Assembly (NCBI RefSeq): GCF_900119315.1
Contig: NZ_LT827010.1
Location: 2,699,001 to 2,763,000 of the forward strand
DNA from: Actinoplanes sp. SE50/110
GTDB taxonomy: Bacteria; Actinomycetota; Actinomycetes; Mycobacteriales; Micromonosporaceae
Direction: 5' to 3'
DNA: 64,000 bases
Each line of letters opens with the position of its first letter. Position 1 is the stretch's first letter. This document shows positions 18,520 through 26,445 of the stretch, in pieces. The position numbers and the translations under genes are program-made. The notes under the pieces are model-generated. The model did no database searches. It was not told the origin of the DNA and worked only from the letters and a program-made list of their open reading frames with translations.

Positions 18520-20244
18520 GTGAAACAGTGGTTGATGGTGGCCGAAGGTGGCCCGGCTGCCTACGAAAGTCCACACCATCGAGTCACCCGTGGATGGGAG
18601 ACGTCCTACTGCCGTAGCCGCGACGAACACGACGTGGCGGAGGTCGCGGAAGGCGACGGGATCGCATTGATCCGGGTAGGCCGTTATGGAGGTGTTGTTG
18701 CGCACGGCCGTGCTACCTCGGTGATCGCAGAGCATCACCGCGATGGAGGAAAGCGGCTGGGATGCCAACCGCGCGAGATCACGGTCCGGTTCGACAAGAC
18801 CTACCTCAGCGCACCGGTGCCGATGCGCCTGCTGTCGGACATCGGCGGGCTGACAAAAGCCCGGTACGTTCGGGCTGCTCGCTACATGCCGGCGGCACCG
18901 CTTGAGATCACTGTTGAGACGTGGGAGTCATTGCTGCGGGGAACGCAGGCTCCGGGCCCGTATGAATGGCCGATGGGCTGGGATCTCGACGCCGGCACCA
19001 TCGTCGGGCGCGGAGATGTGCACGACGTTTATGGCGGTCAACGGCAGGGGAGCATCGGGCGCAGCGGCACCACCCCCAACACATTTCTGTTCCTTGGGGC
19101 CGGAAGCCACGGCGTGCCGTTTACCCACCGTTGGGCCGACGACGGTGCGCTGGTGCTTGTCGGCAAGCCGGAAGATATTGGTCGCGGCGAGCCGCCCGCA
19201 ACTCCTGCGGGTTTCGAAAACCGGCTCGTTCTGCGGCACCTGCGCTCGGGGCTTCCTCTGCGAGTCTTTCAAAGCAACGGCAGGAAATCGGTCACCTACC
19301 TCGGTGAGGTGATCATTGATCAGGAGCACCCGGTCGAAGGCTGGATCGAGGCGGCAGCCCCGCCTCAGCCGCCCTCGTTGCCGCCGCCCTATACGGACCC
19401 GGGTAATCCGCCCACGGCTCGGCAGTTCAGAGCGCCGTTGCTGCGCGTACACCCGGTTACCTCGCTCACCCCGTTCGTGTCAGCGGAGCAGCAACCGCGG
19501 AGTCAACGTCAGAGACTACGGCTGAGGGTGATTCGGTCGGCCAGCGAGCCGGTATCGGGTCCCGCAACGCGGTCGGTGTCAGACTCCGAGCTTTACCGGC
19601 AGGCCGCCGATCGGTTACGGGAAGCGCCAGCCGGGGCAGCACCAGAACTGGCGGACGTCGCCGAGTTCGCTGAACTGGTGATCCGGCGGGGTCGGGCCGC
19701 CGGGCTGGCCGAGCTACGACGTCTTGTCCTCGATCCCGGCACCCGAGAGCCAGCCATTCAGCGCATCCTTGAGCAGCACTCCTGGGTGTTCGGAGGCGAA
19801 TTCATGGGTGTCGCCGCTCGGCGAGCGCTGTCGTTGAGCGATCAGCTCGACATCCCACTTATCCGCGGCGACGGCACCCTTCATGGTGTCGAGATCAAAC
19901 GCGCGTGCATCGCGAAACTTGTCGTTGCTCATCGGGGCCGAGCCGTCGTCGGTGAACCAGTCCACGAGGCTGTCGTCCAAGCCATGAACTACCTTCGTGG
20001 CTTGGACGAGCAGCGCCACACCGTTCTCAACGAGTACGGTGTCGACGCCCGCCGAGCGTCGATGACTGTCGTCATCGGCGCCCCTGCGTTCGTTCGCGAG
20101 CAGTTCACCCGGCAGGAGATCGCCGAGGCAATCCGCACCTACAACTCCCATCTGAGCCGGGTCAAAGTGGTCACCTATCCCGAGCTGCTTGCAGCCGCAG
20201 AAAGGATGCTGCAGCTTGCTGCGCCCCCGCAGGCCCGCCGGTGA
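18520..20244 (+). CDS. EVE/PUA-like + SRA-like + Shedu-type (DUF4263) nuclease fusion
   Basis: 574-aa protein with three apparent modules. Residues ~2-110 (KQWLMVAEGGPA, GWETSY, EGDGIALIRVG, VVAHGRATS, VRFDKTYL) resemble the EVE/PUA-like readers found on HNH/McrA nucleases. Residues ~158-267 (GTIVGRGDVHDVYGGQRQGSI, RWADDGALVLVG, LRHLRSGLPLRVFQ) resemble the ScoMcrA-type SRA domain, which recognises modified DNA. Residues ~408-560 match Shedu DUF4263: EPAIQRILEQHSWVFGGEF, then LDIPLI, VEIKR (D444, E458, K460 as PD-(D/E)xK residues) and the helical VVQAMNYLRGL. GTG 18520 follows GGAGG by 4 nt and starts exactly where the first domain begins. Leu366 uses TTA. It probably cleaves modified phage DNA; domain calls are by eye. 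Confidence 0.8.
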   Translation: MKQWLMVAEGGPAAYESPHHRVTRGWETSYCRSRDEHDVAEVAEGDGIALIRVGRYGGVVAHGRATSVIAEHHRDGGKRLGCQPREITVRFDKTYLSAPVPMRLLSDIGGLTKARYVRAARYMPAAPLEITVETWESLLRGTQAPGPYEWPMGWDLDAGTIVGRGDVHDVYGGQRQGSIGRSGTTPNTFLFLGAGSHGVPFTHRWADDGALVLVGKPEDIGRGEPPATPAGFENRLVLRHLRSGLPLRVFQSNGRKSVTYLGEVIIDQEHPVEGWIEAAAPPQPPSLPPPYTDPGNPPTARQFRAPLLRVHPVTSLTPFVSAEQQPRSQRQRLRLRVIRSASEPVSGPATRSVSDSELYRQAADRLREAPAGAAPELADVAEFAELVIRRGRAAGLAELRRLVLDPGTREPAIQRILEQHSWVFGGEFMGVAARRALSLSDQLDIPLIRGDGTLHGVEIKRACIAKLVVAHRGRAVVGEPVHEAVVQAMNYLRGLDEQRHTVLNEYGVDARRASMTVVIGAPAFVREQFTRQEIAEAIRTYNSHLSRVKVVTYPELLAAAERMLQLAAPPQARR

Positions 20245-20373
20245 TCGGATCGTTGGTCCGAATCTCCGACCCAGAATTCCATCGGATCCAGTGAATGTTC
20301 TTGCGTTTGCGGGTACGACTGAGACCTCGACTGGGTTTCAGCACACTATTCGGTGACGTCCCCGCCGCAGCAC

Positions 20374-20790
20374 CTATGCGTTGCGCTGGTCGCGCCAGGT
20401 GAGAAACTCACGGAGTTCGGTGAGGTCGGGGGTGGGGCCGCCGGTGTGGATGGTGAACAGGCGGGCGCCCAGCTCGTACATCTTGTCGCGGTCTTCGGTC
20501 TTGCCCATCACGGAGATCTCGATCTCGGAGGGGTCGCGGCTGATGTCGGCGCAGTGCTGCCCGAGGACGCCGAGTTTGCGTTCCAGGGTTTCCGAGTCGG
20601 AGAAGCTGTGCCAGATGTTCGCGTGCTTGGCCGTGAGGCGGAGCGTCTTCTTCTCGCCTCCCTGCCGATCAGGACGGGGATGTCGCGGGTCGGCTTCGGG
20701 TTCAACTTCTCCCAGCGGGATTCGATGCGGGGGAGTGCGGTCGCTGGCGCTGCAGTCGAAGTCCGATGCGGACCGGCCTGTCGATCATAG
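20374..20790 (-). pseudogene. Decayed LLM oxidoreductase, chimeric with the 9.1-kb gene's 5' end
   Basis: The minus strand encodes the C-terminal half of a paralogue of the 9109-9879 enzyme (NPKPTRDIPVLIG, then ETLE-like and DRDKMYELGARLFTI-like segments in another frame). There is a 1-bp deletion around 20660 where the family has IPVLIGGGGEKK. The central ~120 residues are missing. The remaining first ten codons and upstream DNA are identical to the intact gene. The body differs at many positions, so this is an old paralogue later fused to, or gene-converted by, the intact copy. It cannot make a functional enzyme. Confidence 0.85.
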
Positions 20791-20872
20791 GAAGCAGGTT
20801 ACGTGCCGATACCGCCCCGGATCGGCTTGATGGTGACGAATCACTGGGCGGCGGCCGCCGGGATGCCGGGTG
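20758..20872. repeat. 115-bp direct repeat, right copy
   Basis: Identical to 9849-9963. It covers the first ten codons of the truncated LLM copy and its upstream region, and runs straight into the 65-bp tandem repeats. A partial unit of that repeat (GGGATGCCGGGTG) also closes the left copy. Confidence 0.92.
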
Positions 20873-21070
20873 CGGGGCGGATCAGTGGACGTCGGAGGTG
20901 GCGGATCACCGGGTGGGGGCCGCCGGGTGCGGGGCGGATCAGTGGACGCCGGAGGTGGCGGATCACCGGGTGGCGGCCGGCGGGATGCCGGGTGCGGGGC
21001 GGATCAGCGGACGCCGGAGGTGGCGGATCACCCGGCGGCACCCGCCGGGATGCCGGGTGCGGGGCGGATC
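20871..21070. repeat. 65-bp tandem repeats (three units plus a partial)
   Basis: Units start at 20871 (57 bp, internally shortened), 20928 (65 bp) and 20993 (65 bp), with a partial fourth at 21058. The shared core is TGCGGGGCGGATCAGTGGAC, then GCCGGAGGTGGCGGATCAC and GGGATGCCGGG. The third and fourth units overlap the stop codon and last ~14 codons of the following membrane-protein gene. Spacer-less tandem copies rule out a CRISPR array. Confidence 0.85.
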
Positions 21071-22485
21071 GCCCGGGCGCCGAGGGTGACGGTGAGCGCG
21101 GCCAGCGCGCCGAGGAACAGCCGGTCCTGGAGCGTGTCGGCGTTGGCGATCAGGCCGAACACGGTGTGCCCGGTGAGCGCGCCGAAGCAGGCGGCGAGCC
21201 GGTGGGCGGCGGTCCAGGTCGGTGCGGCACGCCACCGGCGCAGGGCGCGGGCGATCAGGAGCACGATGACCGCGGCGCCGGCCATCGGGAGCAGCACCCA
21301 GGTGCCGTGGGTGAAGAACGGCTGGCGGGCGCCGGCGAACGGGAAGATCAGGGCCAGGAAGCCGAGGGCGGCGGCACCGGTCCACCCGGCGATCACGGCG
21401 GGGGCCGGCGCGGCGGCCGCGGCGGGGACGGGGGCCGGTGCGGCGGCCGCGGCGGGGGCGGGGCCGCGGCGGGCGGGCTTACGGCGTACACCATAGGCGG
21501 CGGCGGCGAGCAACGCCGCGACCGTGAGAAAAAGGACCGCCGGGAGCAGTGGCACCTGGTAGCCGGGATCCATGGTGGGCGGCACCGCGATCCGGAGCAG
21601 GCCGGCGCCGAGCGCCGCGACGACCGCGGTGCTGATCAACCCGCCCCGTCGCAGATAGGGCCGGTCACCGTGAGTGCGGAAGAGATGCTCGGTCAGGGTG
21701 ATCGGGATCAGCACGCTGAACACCGGATGATAGATCAGGTTCAATTCTGCGTACGCCGTGTTCAGTCCCAGGAGGCGAGGCGCCCAGTCCGCCGCGTGAT
21801 ACAGGTGCGGGCTGGTCAGGCCCTGCAGGGCGAGACCCTCCTCGAGGATGCCGTAGGCCAGGCCGAGCAGCAGCAGGCCGGCCGTTCCGCCGCCGAGACG
21901 CCGGGTGGTCTCGCGGATGAGCAGCGCCCCGGCGCCGTAGATCGGGATGAAGATCGGAAAGTAGATCAGGTCACGCAGCGCCACATTGCCCATGGTCAGC
22001 TCGGCGACGACCGGGGTGAGCAGGATCAGGGTCCAGGCGGCGCGACCGTTGCGGGGGCGCGGGTCGGGCGGGACCGGGGCGTCGAAGGCGGACCGGACGG
22101 TCCGCAGGTTGACCGTGATGACGAGGGCGGCGAGCACCACCAACTGGCCGATCTGGATCGCGCGGAGCCAGGCCGGATACGCGGCGCTGACCAGCAGCCA
22201 GCAGACACCCGCCAGGCCGGCGGCGGAGACGATCCGAACGCGGCGCAGGGCCCGCGGATCGCCACGGAGCAGTTGGCGTACGAAGCGGGCGTACAGGATC
22301 GCGACGACGAACACGGTCAGCGGCCGGGTCCACAACGTGCGGGACAGGGCAGCCGGATCGGCGTGCGGCTGGTGGGCGCGCTGGTAGCCGAGGATCGGGG
22401 CGTGCAGCAGCAGGGTCAGCACCGCGCCGAGCAGGCTGATCGCGAGGCCGGTCAGGAGCAGCGCGGCAACCGTCTTCTTCGTCAT
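21028..22485 (-). CDS. Multi-pass membrane protein of unknown function
   Basis: 485-aa integral membrane protein with roughly 12-14 hydrophobic segments. A recognisable actinobacterial block, GAGALLIRETTRRLGGG followed by GLAYGILEEGLALQGLTSP, contains an EE pair in a membrane-adjacent helix, recalling CPBP-type intramembrane proteases; that link is weak. A Pro/Ala stretch near residues 345-370 separates the last four helices. The C-terminal IRPAPGIPAGAAG is encoded by the 65-bp tandem repeat, so the natural end of the gene was probably replaced. It lies 66 bp downstream of the response regulator, in the same orientation, and may be its target or co-operonic partner. Confidence 0.75.
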   Translation of the reverse strand: MTKKTVAALLLTGLAISLLGAVLTLLLHAPILGYQRAHQPHADPAALSRTLWTRPLTVFVVAILYARFVRQLLRGDPRALRRVRIVSAAGLAGVCWLLVSAAYPAWLRAIQIGQLVVLAALVITVNLRTVRSAFDAPVPPDPRPRNGRAAWTLILLTPVVAELTMGNVALRDLIYFPIFIPIYGAGALLIRETTRRLGGGTAGLLLLGLAYGILEEGLALQGLTSPHLYHAADWAPRLLGLNTAYAELNLIYHPVFSVLIPITLTEHLFRTHGDRPYLRRGGLISTAVVAALGAGLLRIAVPPTMDPGYQVPLLPAVLFLTVAALLAAAAYGVRRKPARRGPAPAAAAAPAPVPAAAAAPAPAVIAGWTGAAALGFLALIFPFAGARQPFFTHGTWVLLPMAGAAVIVLLIARALRRWRAAPTWTAAHRLAACFGALTGHTVFGLIANADTLQDRLFLGALAALTVTLGARAIRPAPGIPAGAAG

Positions 22486-22551
22486 GCCCCGACGGTAGGA
22501 ATGTCCGGGCCGTCGATCCTCCGGCGCGAGACGGGTCTCCGGTCTCCTCCT

Positions 22552-23214
22552 TCAGGATGAGCGCGGGCGCACCACACCCAGGTCGTAGGCCAGGACGACC
22601 GCCTGAACCCGGTCGCGGACATCGAGTTTGCGCAGCACCGCCGAGACGTGCGTCTTGACGGTGGCCTCCGTGACGGTCAGCCGGGTGGCGATCTCGGCGT
22701 TCGAGGCGCCGCGGCCCAACAGCTCCAGGACCTCCCGTTCCCGGGCGGTGAGCCGGTCCAGCCGGACGTCGGCGCCGGGCGGCGTCATGTCGGCGGCGAC
22801 GAAACGGTCCAGCAGGCGGCGGGTCGCGGTGGGCGCCAGCAGCGCCTCCCCGCGGGCGACCACCCGGATCGCCTCGGCCAGATCGCCCGGGCGGACGTCC
22901 TTGAGCAGGAAGCCGCTGGCCCCGGCGCGCAGGGCGGCGTAGAGGGACTCGTCCAGGTCGTACGTGGTCAGCATGATCACCCGCGGGGCGTCCGGGAGGG
23001 CGGTGAGCCGGGCGGTGGCGGCCAGGCCGTCCATGCCGGGCATCCGGACGTCCATCAGCACGACGTCCGGACGGGTCTGGGCGGCGAGGCGGAGGGCCTG
23101 CTCGCCGTCGCCGGCCTCGCCCACCACCTGAAGGTCGTCGCGGGCTTCGATGATCATGCGGAAACCGACGCGGACCAGTGCCTGGTCGTCGACGATCAGG
23201 ACCCGGACGGTCAT
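22552..23214 (-). CDS. Two-component response regulator, NarL/LuxR family
   Basis: 220-aa regulator. The receiver domain (1-120) has the acidic pair VDD (9-10), phospho-acceptor Asp55 in LMDVRMPG, conserved Thr in MLTTYD and Lys in FLLKD. The LuxR-type helix-turn-helix (~150-210) reads LTAREREVLELLGRGASNAEIA and TVKTHVSAVLRKL. Its ATG sits in an ATGA overlap with a 40-codon reading frame that in turn overlaps the kinase gene. It should be phosphorylated by that kinase. Confidence 0.95.
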   Translation of the reverse strand: MTVRVLIVDDQALVRVGFRMIIEARDDLQVVGEAGDGEQALRLAAQTRPDVVLMDVRMPGMDGLAATARLTALPDAPRVIMLTTYDLDESLYAALRAGASGFLLKDVRPGDLAEAIRVVARGEALLAPTATRRLLDRFVAADMTPPGADVRLDRLTAREREVLELLGRGASNAEIATRLTVTEATVKTHVSAVLRKLDVRDRVQAVVLAYDLGVVRPRSS

Positions 23215-23333
23215 CCGGCGGCCTCCCGTTCCGGGCTCTTCATGCGGCGGCCGGCCGGCCTCCGGTGGGGGCCTGTCGGGGCGGTTCCGGCCTTTTCGAC
23301 GAGGATCTTCACGACCTCCGCGCGGGCTGTCAT
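23211..23333 (-). CDS. 40-aa micro-ORF between kinase and response regulator
   Basis: Begins at an ATG overlapping the kinase stop (ATGA, 23330-23333) and ends in a TGA overlapping the regulator's ATG (ATGA, 23211-23214). Continuous translational coupling is therefore possible across what would otherwise be a 115-bp gap. The product (MTARAEVVKILVEKAGTAPT, then a basic GPHRRPAGRR tract) has a short amphipathic helix and an Arg-rich tail. It may be a small partner protein or only a coupling device. It matches no family I recognise. Confidence 0.5.
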   Translation of the reverse strand: MTARAEVVKILVEKAGTAPTGPHRRPAGRRMKSPEREAAG

Positions 23334-24415
23334 GCGGTGGCCTGCCAGGGGAGGCGGGCGGTGACGAGGAAGCCGCCGCCGGGGCGCGGGGCCGCGGTGA
23401 GGGTGCCGCCGGTCAGCACGGCGCGTTCCCGCATCCCGCGGATGCCGTTGCCGGCCGTGACCGGCCCGGTAGCGGACCCGTTGTCGGACACCTCCACCTC
23501 GACCTCGGCCGGACCGATCCTGATCAGCACGCCGGCCTCCGTCGCTCCGGCGTGCCGCACCGTGTTGGTCAGAGCCTCCTGCACGATCCGGTAGGCGCAC
23601 AGCTGCACCCCCGCCGGCGGCTCCCCGTCCCCCTCGCGACGCAGAGCGACCGTGAGCCCGCCGGTGCCCATCGTGGACACCAGCCGTTCGACCCCGGCCA
23701 GCGACGGCTGGGGCGGGGCGTCGTGCGGCTCGGCGTCGCCGTCCCGGACGGTGCGCAGGAAGGTGCGCAGCTCGGCGAGCGCCTCCCGGCCGGCCGCCTC
23801 GGTGCGGCGGATCGCCGCCCGGGCCTGCGCCGGGTTCAGGTCGAAGACGTCGTCGGCGGCCGCGGCCTGCACCACCATCACCGACACCGTGTGCGACAGC
23901 ACGTCGTGCAGCTCCCGGGCGATTCGGCCGCGTTCCTCCAGCACGGCCCGGCGGCGTTCGGCCTCGTGCCGGGCGGACCGGGCCCGGCCCAGCGCACCCC
24001 AGCTCCAGGCCAGCAGCGAGGCGCCGATCCAGCCGGCGACGAGCGGCCAGCGGCCCTGGGCGGCGGCCGGGGTGCCGACCGCGACGATCGTCCCGGTCAG
24101 CGCCCACAGGCTCTCCGGGGCCGGTCGGGCCCAGGCGTAGGTGGAGAGCACCACGAAGGCCAGGCCCGGCCCGAGGCCGGGGATGACGAACGAGAGGGCC
24201 GTGCCGGCGACCAGGATGCCGGCGGTGGCCAGGCGGGGCGCGCGGTCCAGCCGTCGCAGCGCGACGATCTGGGCGGCGGCCAGCGCGATCGCGGTGGCCC
24301 GGCCGACCGGGCCACCGGCCGCGGGCAGCCAGAGGGCGGGCGCGAGCAGGCCGGCGGCGACCAGGAGCAGCGCTCGGCGCCACCGCGGCGACAGCGTGGC
24401 CTGGTAACCGTCCAT
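23330..24415 (-). CDS. Sensor histidine kinase (HisKA_3 / NarX-DesK type)
   Basis: 361-aa membrane kinase. The N-terminal ~150 residues hold about five hydrophobic helices with no extracellular domain, typical of intramembrane sensors. The dimerisation/phosphotransfer helix has RGRIARELHDVLSHTVSVM with phospho-acceptor His. The HATPase_c domain shows YRIVQEALTNTVRHAGA (N box), DNGSA and GNGIRGMRERAVLTGG (G boxes). The cognate regulator is downstream, via the overlapping micro-ORF. The signal is unknown; the membrane protein after the regulator may be involved. Confidence 0.92.
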   Translation of the reverse strand: MDGYQATLSPRWRRALLLVAAGLLAPALWLPAAGGPVGRATAIALAAAQIVALRRLDRAPRLATAGILVAGTALSFVIPGLGPGLAFVVLSTYAWARPAPESLWALTGTIVAVGTPAAAQGRWPLVAGWIGASLLAWSWGALGRARSARHEAERRRAVLEERGRIARELHDVLSHTVSVMVVQAAAADDVFDLNPAQARAAIRRTEAAGREALAELRTFLRTVRDGDAEPHDAPPQPSLAGVERLVSTMGTGGLTVALRREGDGEPPAGVQLCAYRIVQEALTNTVRHAGATEAGVLIRIGPAEVEVEVSDNGSATGPVTAGNGIRGMRERAVLTGGTLTAAPRPGGGFLVTARLPWQATA

Positions 24416-24524
24416 GCGGCGACTGTATCGGTCAGGAACACGCCTAGCCTCCTAGGATGCTATAGCGGCGGTGGCGTCGGACTCGCGGGTGCCGGAACTC
24501 CCATGGGGTGAAGCGGGGTGGACA

Positions 24525-26423
24525 ATGCGGCCGGATGCGGAGCAGCGTCAGATCATGGCTGACTACCGGCAGACGTACGAGCGCAGCATCACCGACCCCG
24601 AGGCGTTCTGGCGCGCCGCCGCCGCCGGCATCACCTGGTCCGTCGCGCCCACCCGGATCCTGGACGACAGTGAGGCGCCGATCTTCCGCTGGTTTCCCGA
24701 CGCCGAGCTGAACACCTGCCACAACGCCCTGGATCGGCACGTCGAGGCCGGTCACGGGGACCGCACCGCGCTGATCTACGACAGTCCGGTCACCGGCACC
24801 GTCCGCACCTACAGCTATGCCGGGCTGCGTGCCGAGGTCGCCCTGTTCGCCGGGGCGCTGCGCCGGCTGGGGGTGGAGCGCGGCGACCGGGTGGTGATCT
24901 ACATGGCGACGGTTCCGGAGACGGTGATCGCGATGCTGGCCTGTGCCCGGCTGGGCGCCGTGCACTCGGTGGTGTTCGGTGGGTTCGGGGCGGGTGAGCT
25001 GGCCGCCCGGATCGACGACGCCCGGCCGAAGGTGATCGTCGCGACGTCGTGCGGGATCGAGGCCGGCCGGGTGGTGCCGTATCAGCCGATGCTCGACGCG
25101 GCGCTGCGCGCGGCCTCCCACCAACCGGGCCGCTGTGTGTGGCTGCAGCGGCCCGAGCAGCCCGCCCCGCTGCTCGAGGAGCGGGATCTGACCTGGGCGG
25201 AGGCGGTCGCCGACGCGGTGCCGGCGGAGTGTGTCCCGGTCCGGGCGACCGACCCGCTCTACATCCTTTACACCTCGGGCACCACCGGCCGGCCCAAGGG
25301 TGTGGTGCGGGACAACGGCGGGCACGCGGTGGCGCTGCACTGGTCGATGGAGCACATCTTCGACGTGCGGCCGGGCGAGGTGTTCTGGGCGGCCTCCGAC
25401 GTGGGCTGGGTGGTCGGCCACTCGTACATCGTCTATGCGCCGTTGCTGGCCGGCGCGGCGACGGTGCTCTACGAGGGCAAGCCGGTCGGCACCCCGGACG
25501 CCGGGGCGTTCTGGCGGGTGGCCGCCGAGCACCGGGTGGTCTGCCTGTTCACCGCGCCGACCGCGGTGCGCGCGATCCGCAAGGAGGATCCGGACGGCAA
25601 ACACCTGTCCGGGTACGACCTGGGCGCCCTGCGACTGCTGTTCCTGGCCGGGGAGCGGCTCGATCCGCAGACCTACCGGTGGGCCGGTGACCTGCTCGGG
25701 GTCCCGGTGGTGGACAACTGGTGGCAGACCGAGACGGGTTGGCCGATCGCGGCGAGCCCGCGCGGGATCGAGGCGTTGCCGACCAGGCCGGGGTCGCCGT
25801 CGCTGCCGATGCCGGGGTATCGGGTGCGGGTGGTGGACGCCTCCGGCAACGATCTGCCGCCCGGGGCGGAGGGCGCGATCGTGATCGGGTTGCCGCTGCC
25901 GCCGGGCTGTCTGCCGACGCTGTGGCAGGACGACGAGCGGTATGTCCGGTCGTATCTGTCGGCGTTCCAGGGAAACTTCTCGACCGGCGACGGCGGCCGG
26001 TTCGACGAGGACGGTTACCTGTACGTGCTGGGCCGCACCGACGATGTGATCAACGTGGCCGGGCACCGGCTGTCGACGGGTGCGATGGAGGAGGTGCTGG
26101 CCGGGCATCCGGCGGTGGCCGAGTGCGCGGTGATCGGCGTGCACGATCCGGTGCGGGGGCAGGTGCCGCGGGCGTTCGTGGTGCTCAAGTCCGGGGCGTC
26201 GGCGGACGGTGTGGCGGCGGAGTTGATCGCCCTGGTGCGTGGACGGATCGGTCCGGTGGCCGCGCTGCGCCGGGTGGACGTGGTCGCGGCGTTGCCGAAG
26301 ACCCGGTCCGGGAAGATTCTGCGCGGCACCATGCGGGGGATCGCGGACGGCGCCGAGCCCGCGGTCCCCTCGACGATCGAGGATCCCGCGGTGCTCGACG
26401 CCCTGCGCCCGCTACTGCGGTGA
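24525..26423 (+). CDS. prpE: Propionyl-CoA synthetase (AMP-forming acyl-CoA ligase)
   Basis: 632-aa ANL-superfamily ligase activating propionate (or acetate/acrylate) with ATP and CoA. It has the N-terminal cap MADYRQTYERSITDPEAFW, P-loop YILYTSGTTGRPKGVVRD, SDVGWVVGHSYIVYAPLL typical of PrpE/Acs, the A5-like WWQTETGWPI, GRTDDVINVAGHRLSTGAMEE, and catalytic Lys in LPKTRSGKILRGTM. ATG 24525 follows GGGGTGG and gives the usual PrpE length. An in-frame upstream start at 24471 and a downstream ATG at 24555 are alternatives. It is monocistronic and divergent from the kinase; acetyl-CoA synthetase is the second choice. Confidence 0.88.
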   Translation: MRPDAEQRQIMADYRQTYERSITDPEAFWRAAAAGITWSVAPTRILDDSEAPIFRWFPDAELNTCHNALDRHVEAGHGDRTALIYDSPVTGTVRTYSYAGLRAEVALFAGALRRLGVERGDRVVIYMATVPETVIAMLACARLGAVHSVVFGGFGAGELAARIDDARPKVIVATSCGIEAGRVVPYQPMLDAALRAASHQPGRCVWLQRPEQPAPLLEERDLTWAEAVADAVPAECVPVRATDPLYILYTSGTTGRPKGVVRDNGGHAVALHWSMEHIFDVRPGEVFWAASDVGWVVGHSYIVYAPLLAGAATVLYEGKPVGTPDAGAFWRVAAEHRVVCLFTAPTAVRAIRKEDPDGKHLSGYDLGALRLLFLAGERLDPQTYRWAGDLLGVPVVDNWWQTETGWPIAASPRGIEALPTRPGSPSLPMPGYRVRVVDASGNDLPPGAEGAIVIGLPLPPGCLPTLWQDDERYVRSYLSAFQGNFSTGDGGRFDEDGYLYVLGRTDDVINVAGHRLSTGAMEEVLAGHPAVAECAVIGVHDPVRGQVPRAFVVLKSGASADGVAAELIALVRGRIGPVAALRRVDVVAALPKTRSGKILRGTMRGIADGAEPAVPSTIEDPAVLDALRPLLR

Positions 26424-26445
26424 CGGCGCGGTGACCGGCGAGGGG

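Larger units (their letters stand above)
9964..20757. mobile_element. Putative defence island between 115-bp direct repeats
   Basis: The segment carries Gabija genes, a TPR-CHAT protease with companion, an EVE-SRA-Shedu-like nuclease and an LLM pseudogene. Its coding sequence is visibly less G+C-rich than the flanks, with many A/T third positions and rare TTA, CTA and AAA codons. It is flanked by perfect direct repeats in the same orientation. No integrase, transposase or tRNA attachment site was found, so the repeats more probably reflect homologous or amplification-type recombination than site-specific integration. Extent and mobility are inferred. Confidence 0.5.

Noticed and set aside
9963-20757. 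Integrative element with an encoded integrase
   Set aside because: All genes in the segment were accounted for and none is a recombinase, transposase or replication protein.
20871-21070. CRISPR array
   Set aside because: The 65-bp units are directly adjacent with no spacers and no cas genes are present.
20803-22560. 585-aa frame antisense to the membrane-protein gene
   Set aside because: Repetitive Gly/Ala/Arg/Gln content mirrors the opposite gene and the tandem repeats; no domain and no Shine-Dalgarno.
24444-26144. 566-aa frame antisense to prpE
   Set aside because: His/Arg/Pro-rich shadow; the plus-strand frame carries all the ligase motifs.
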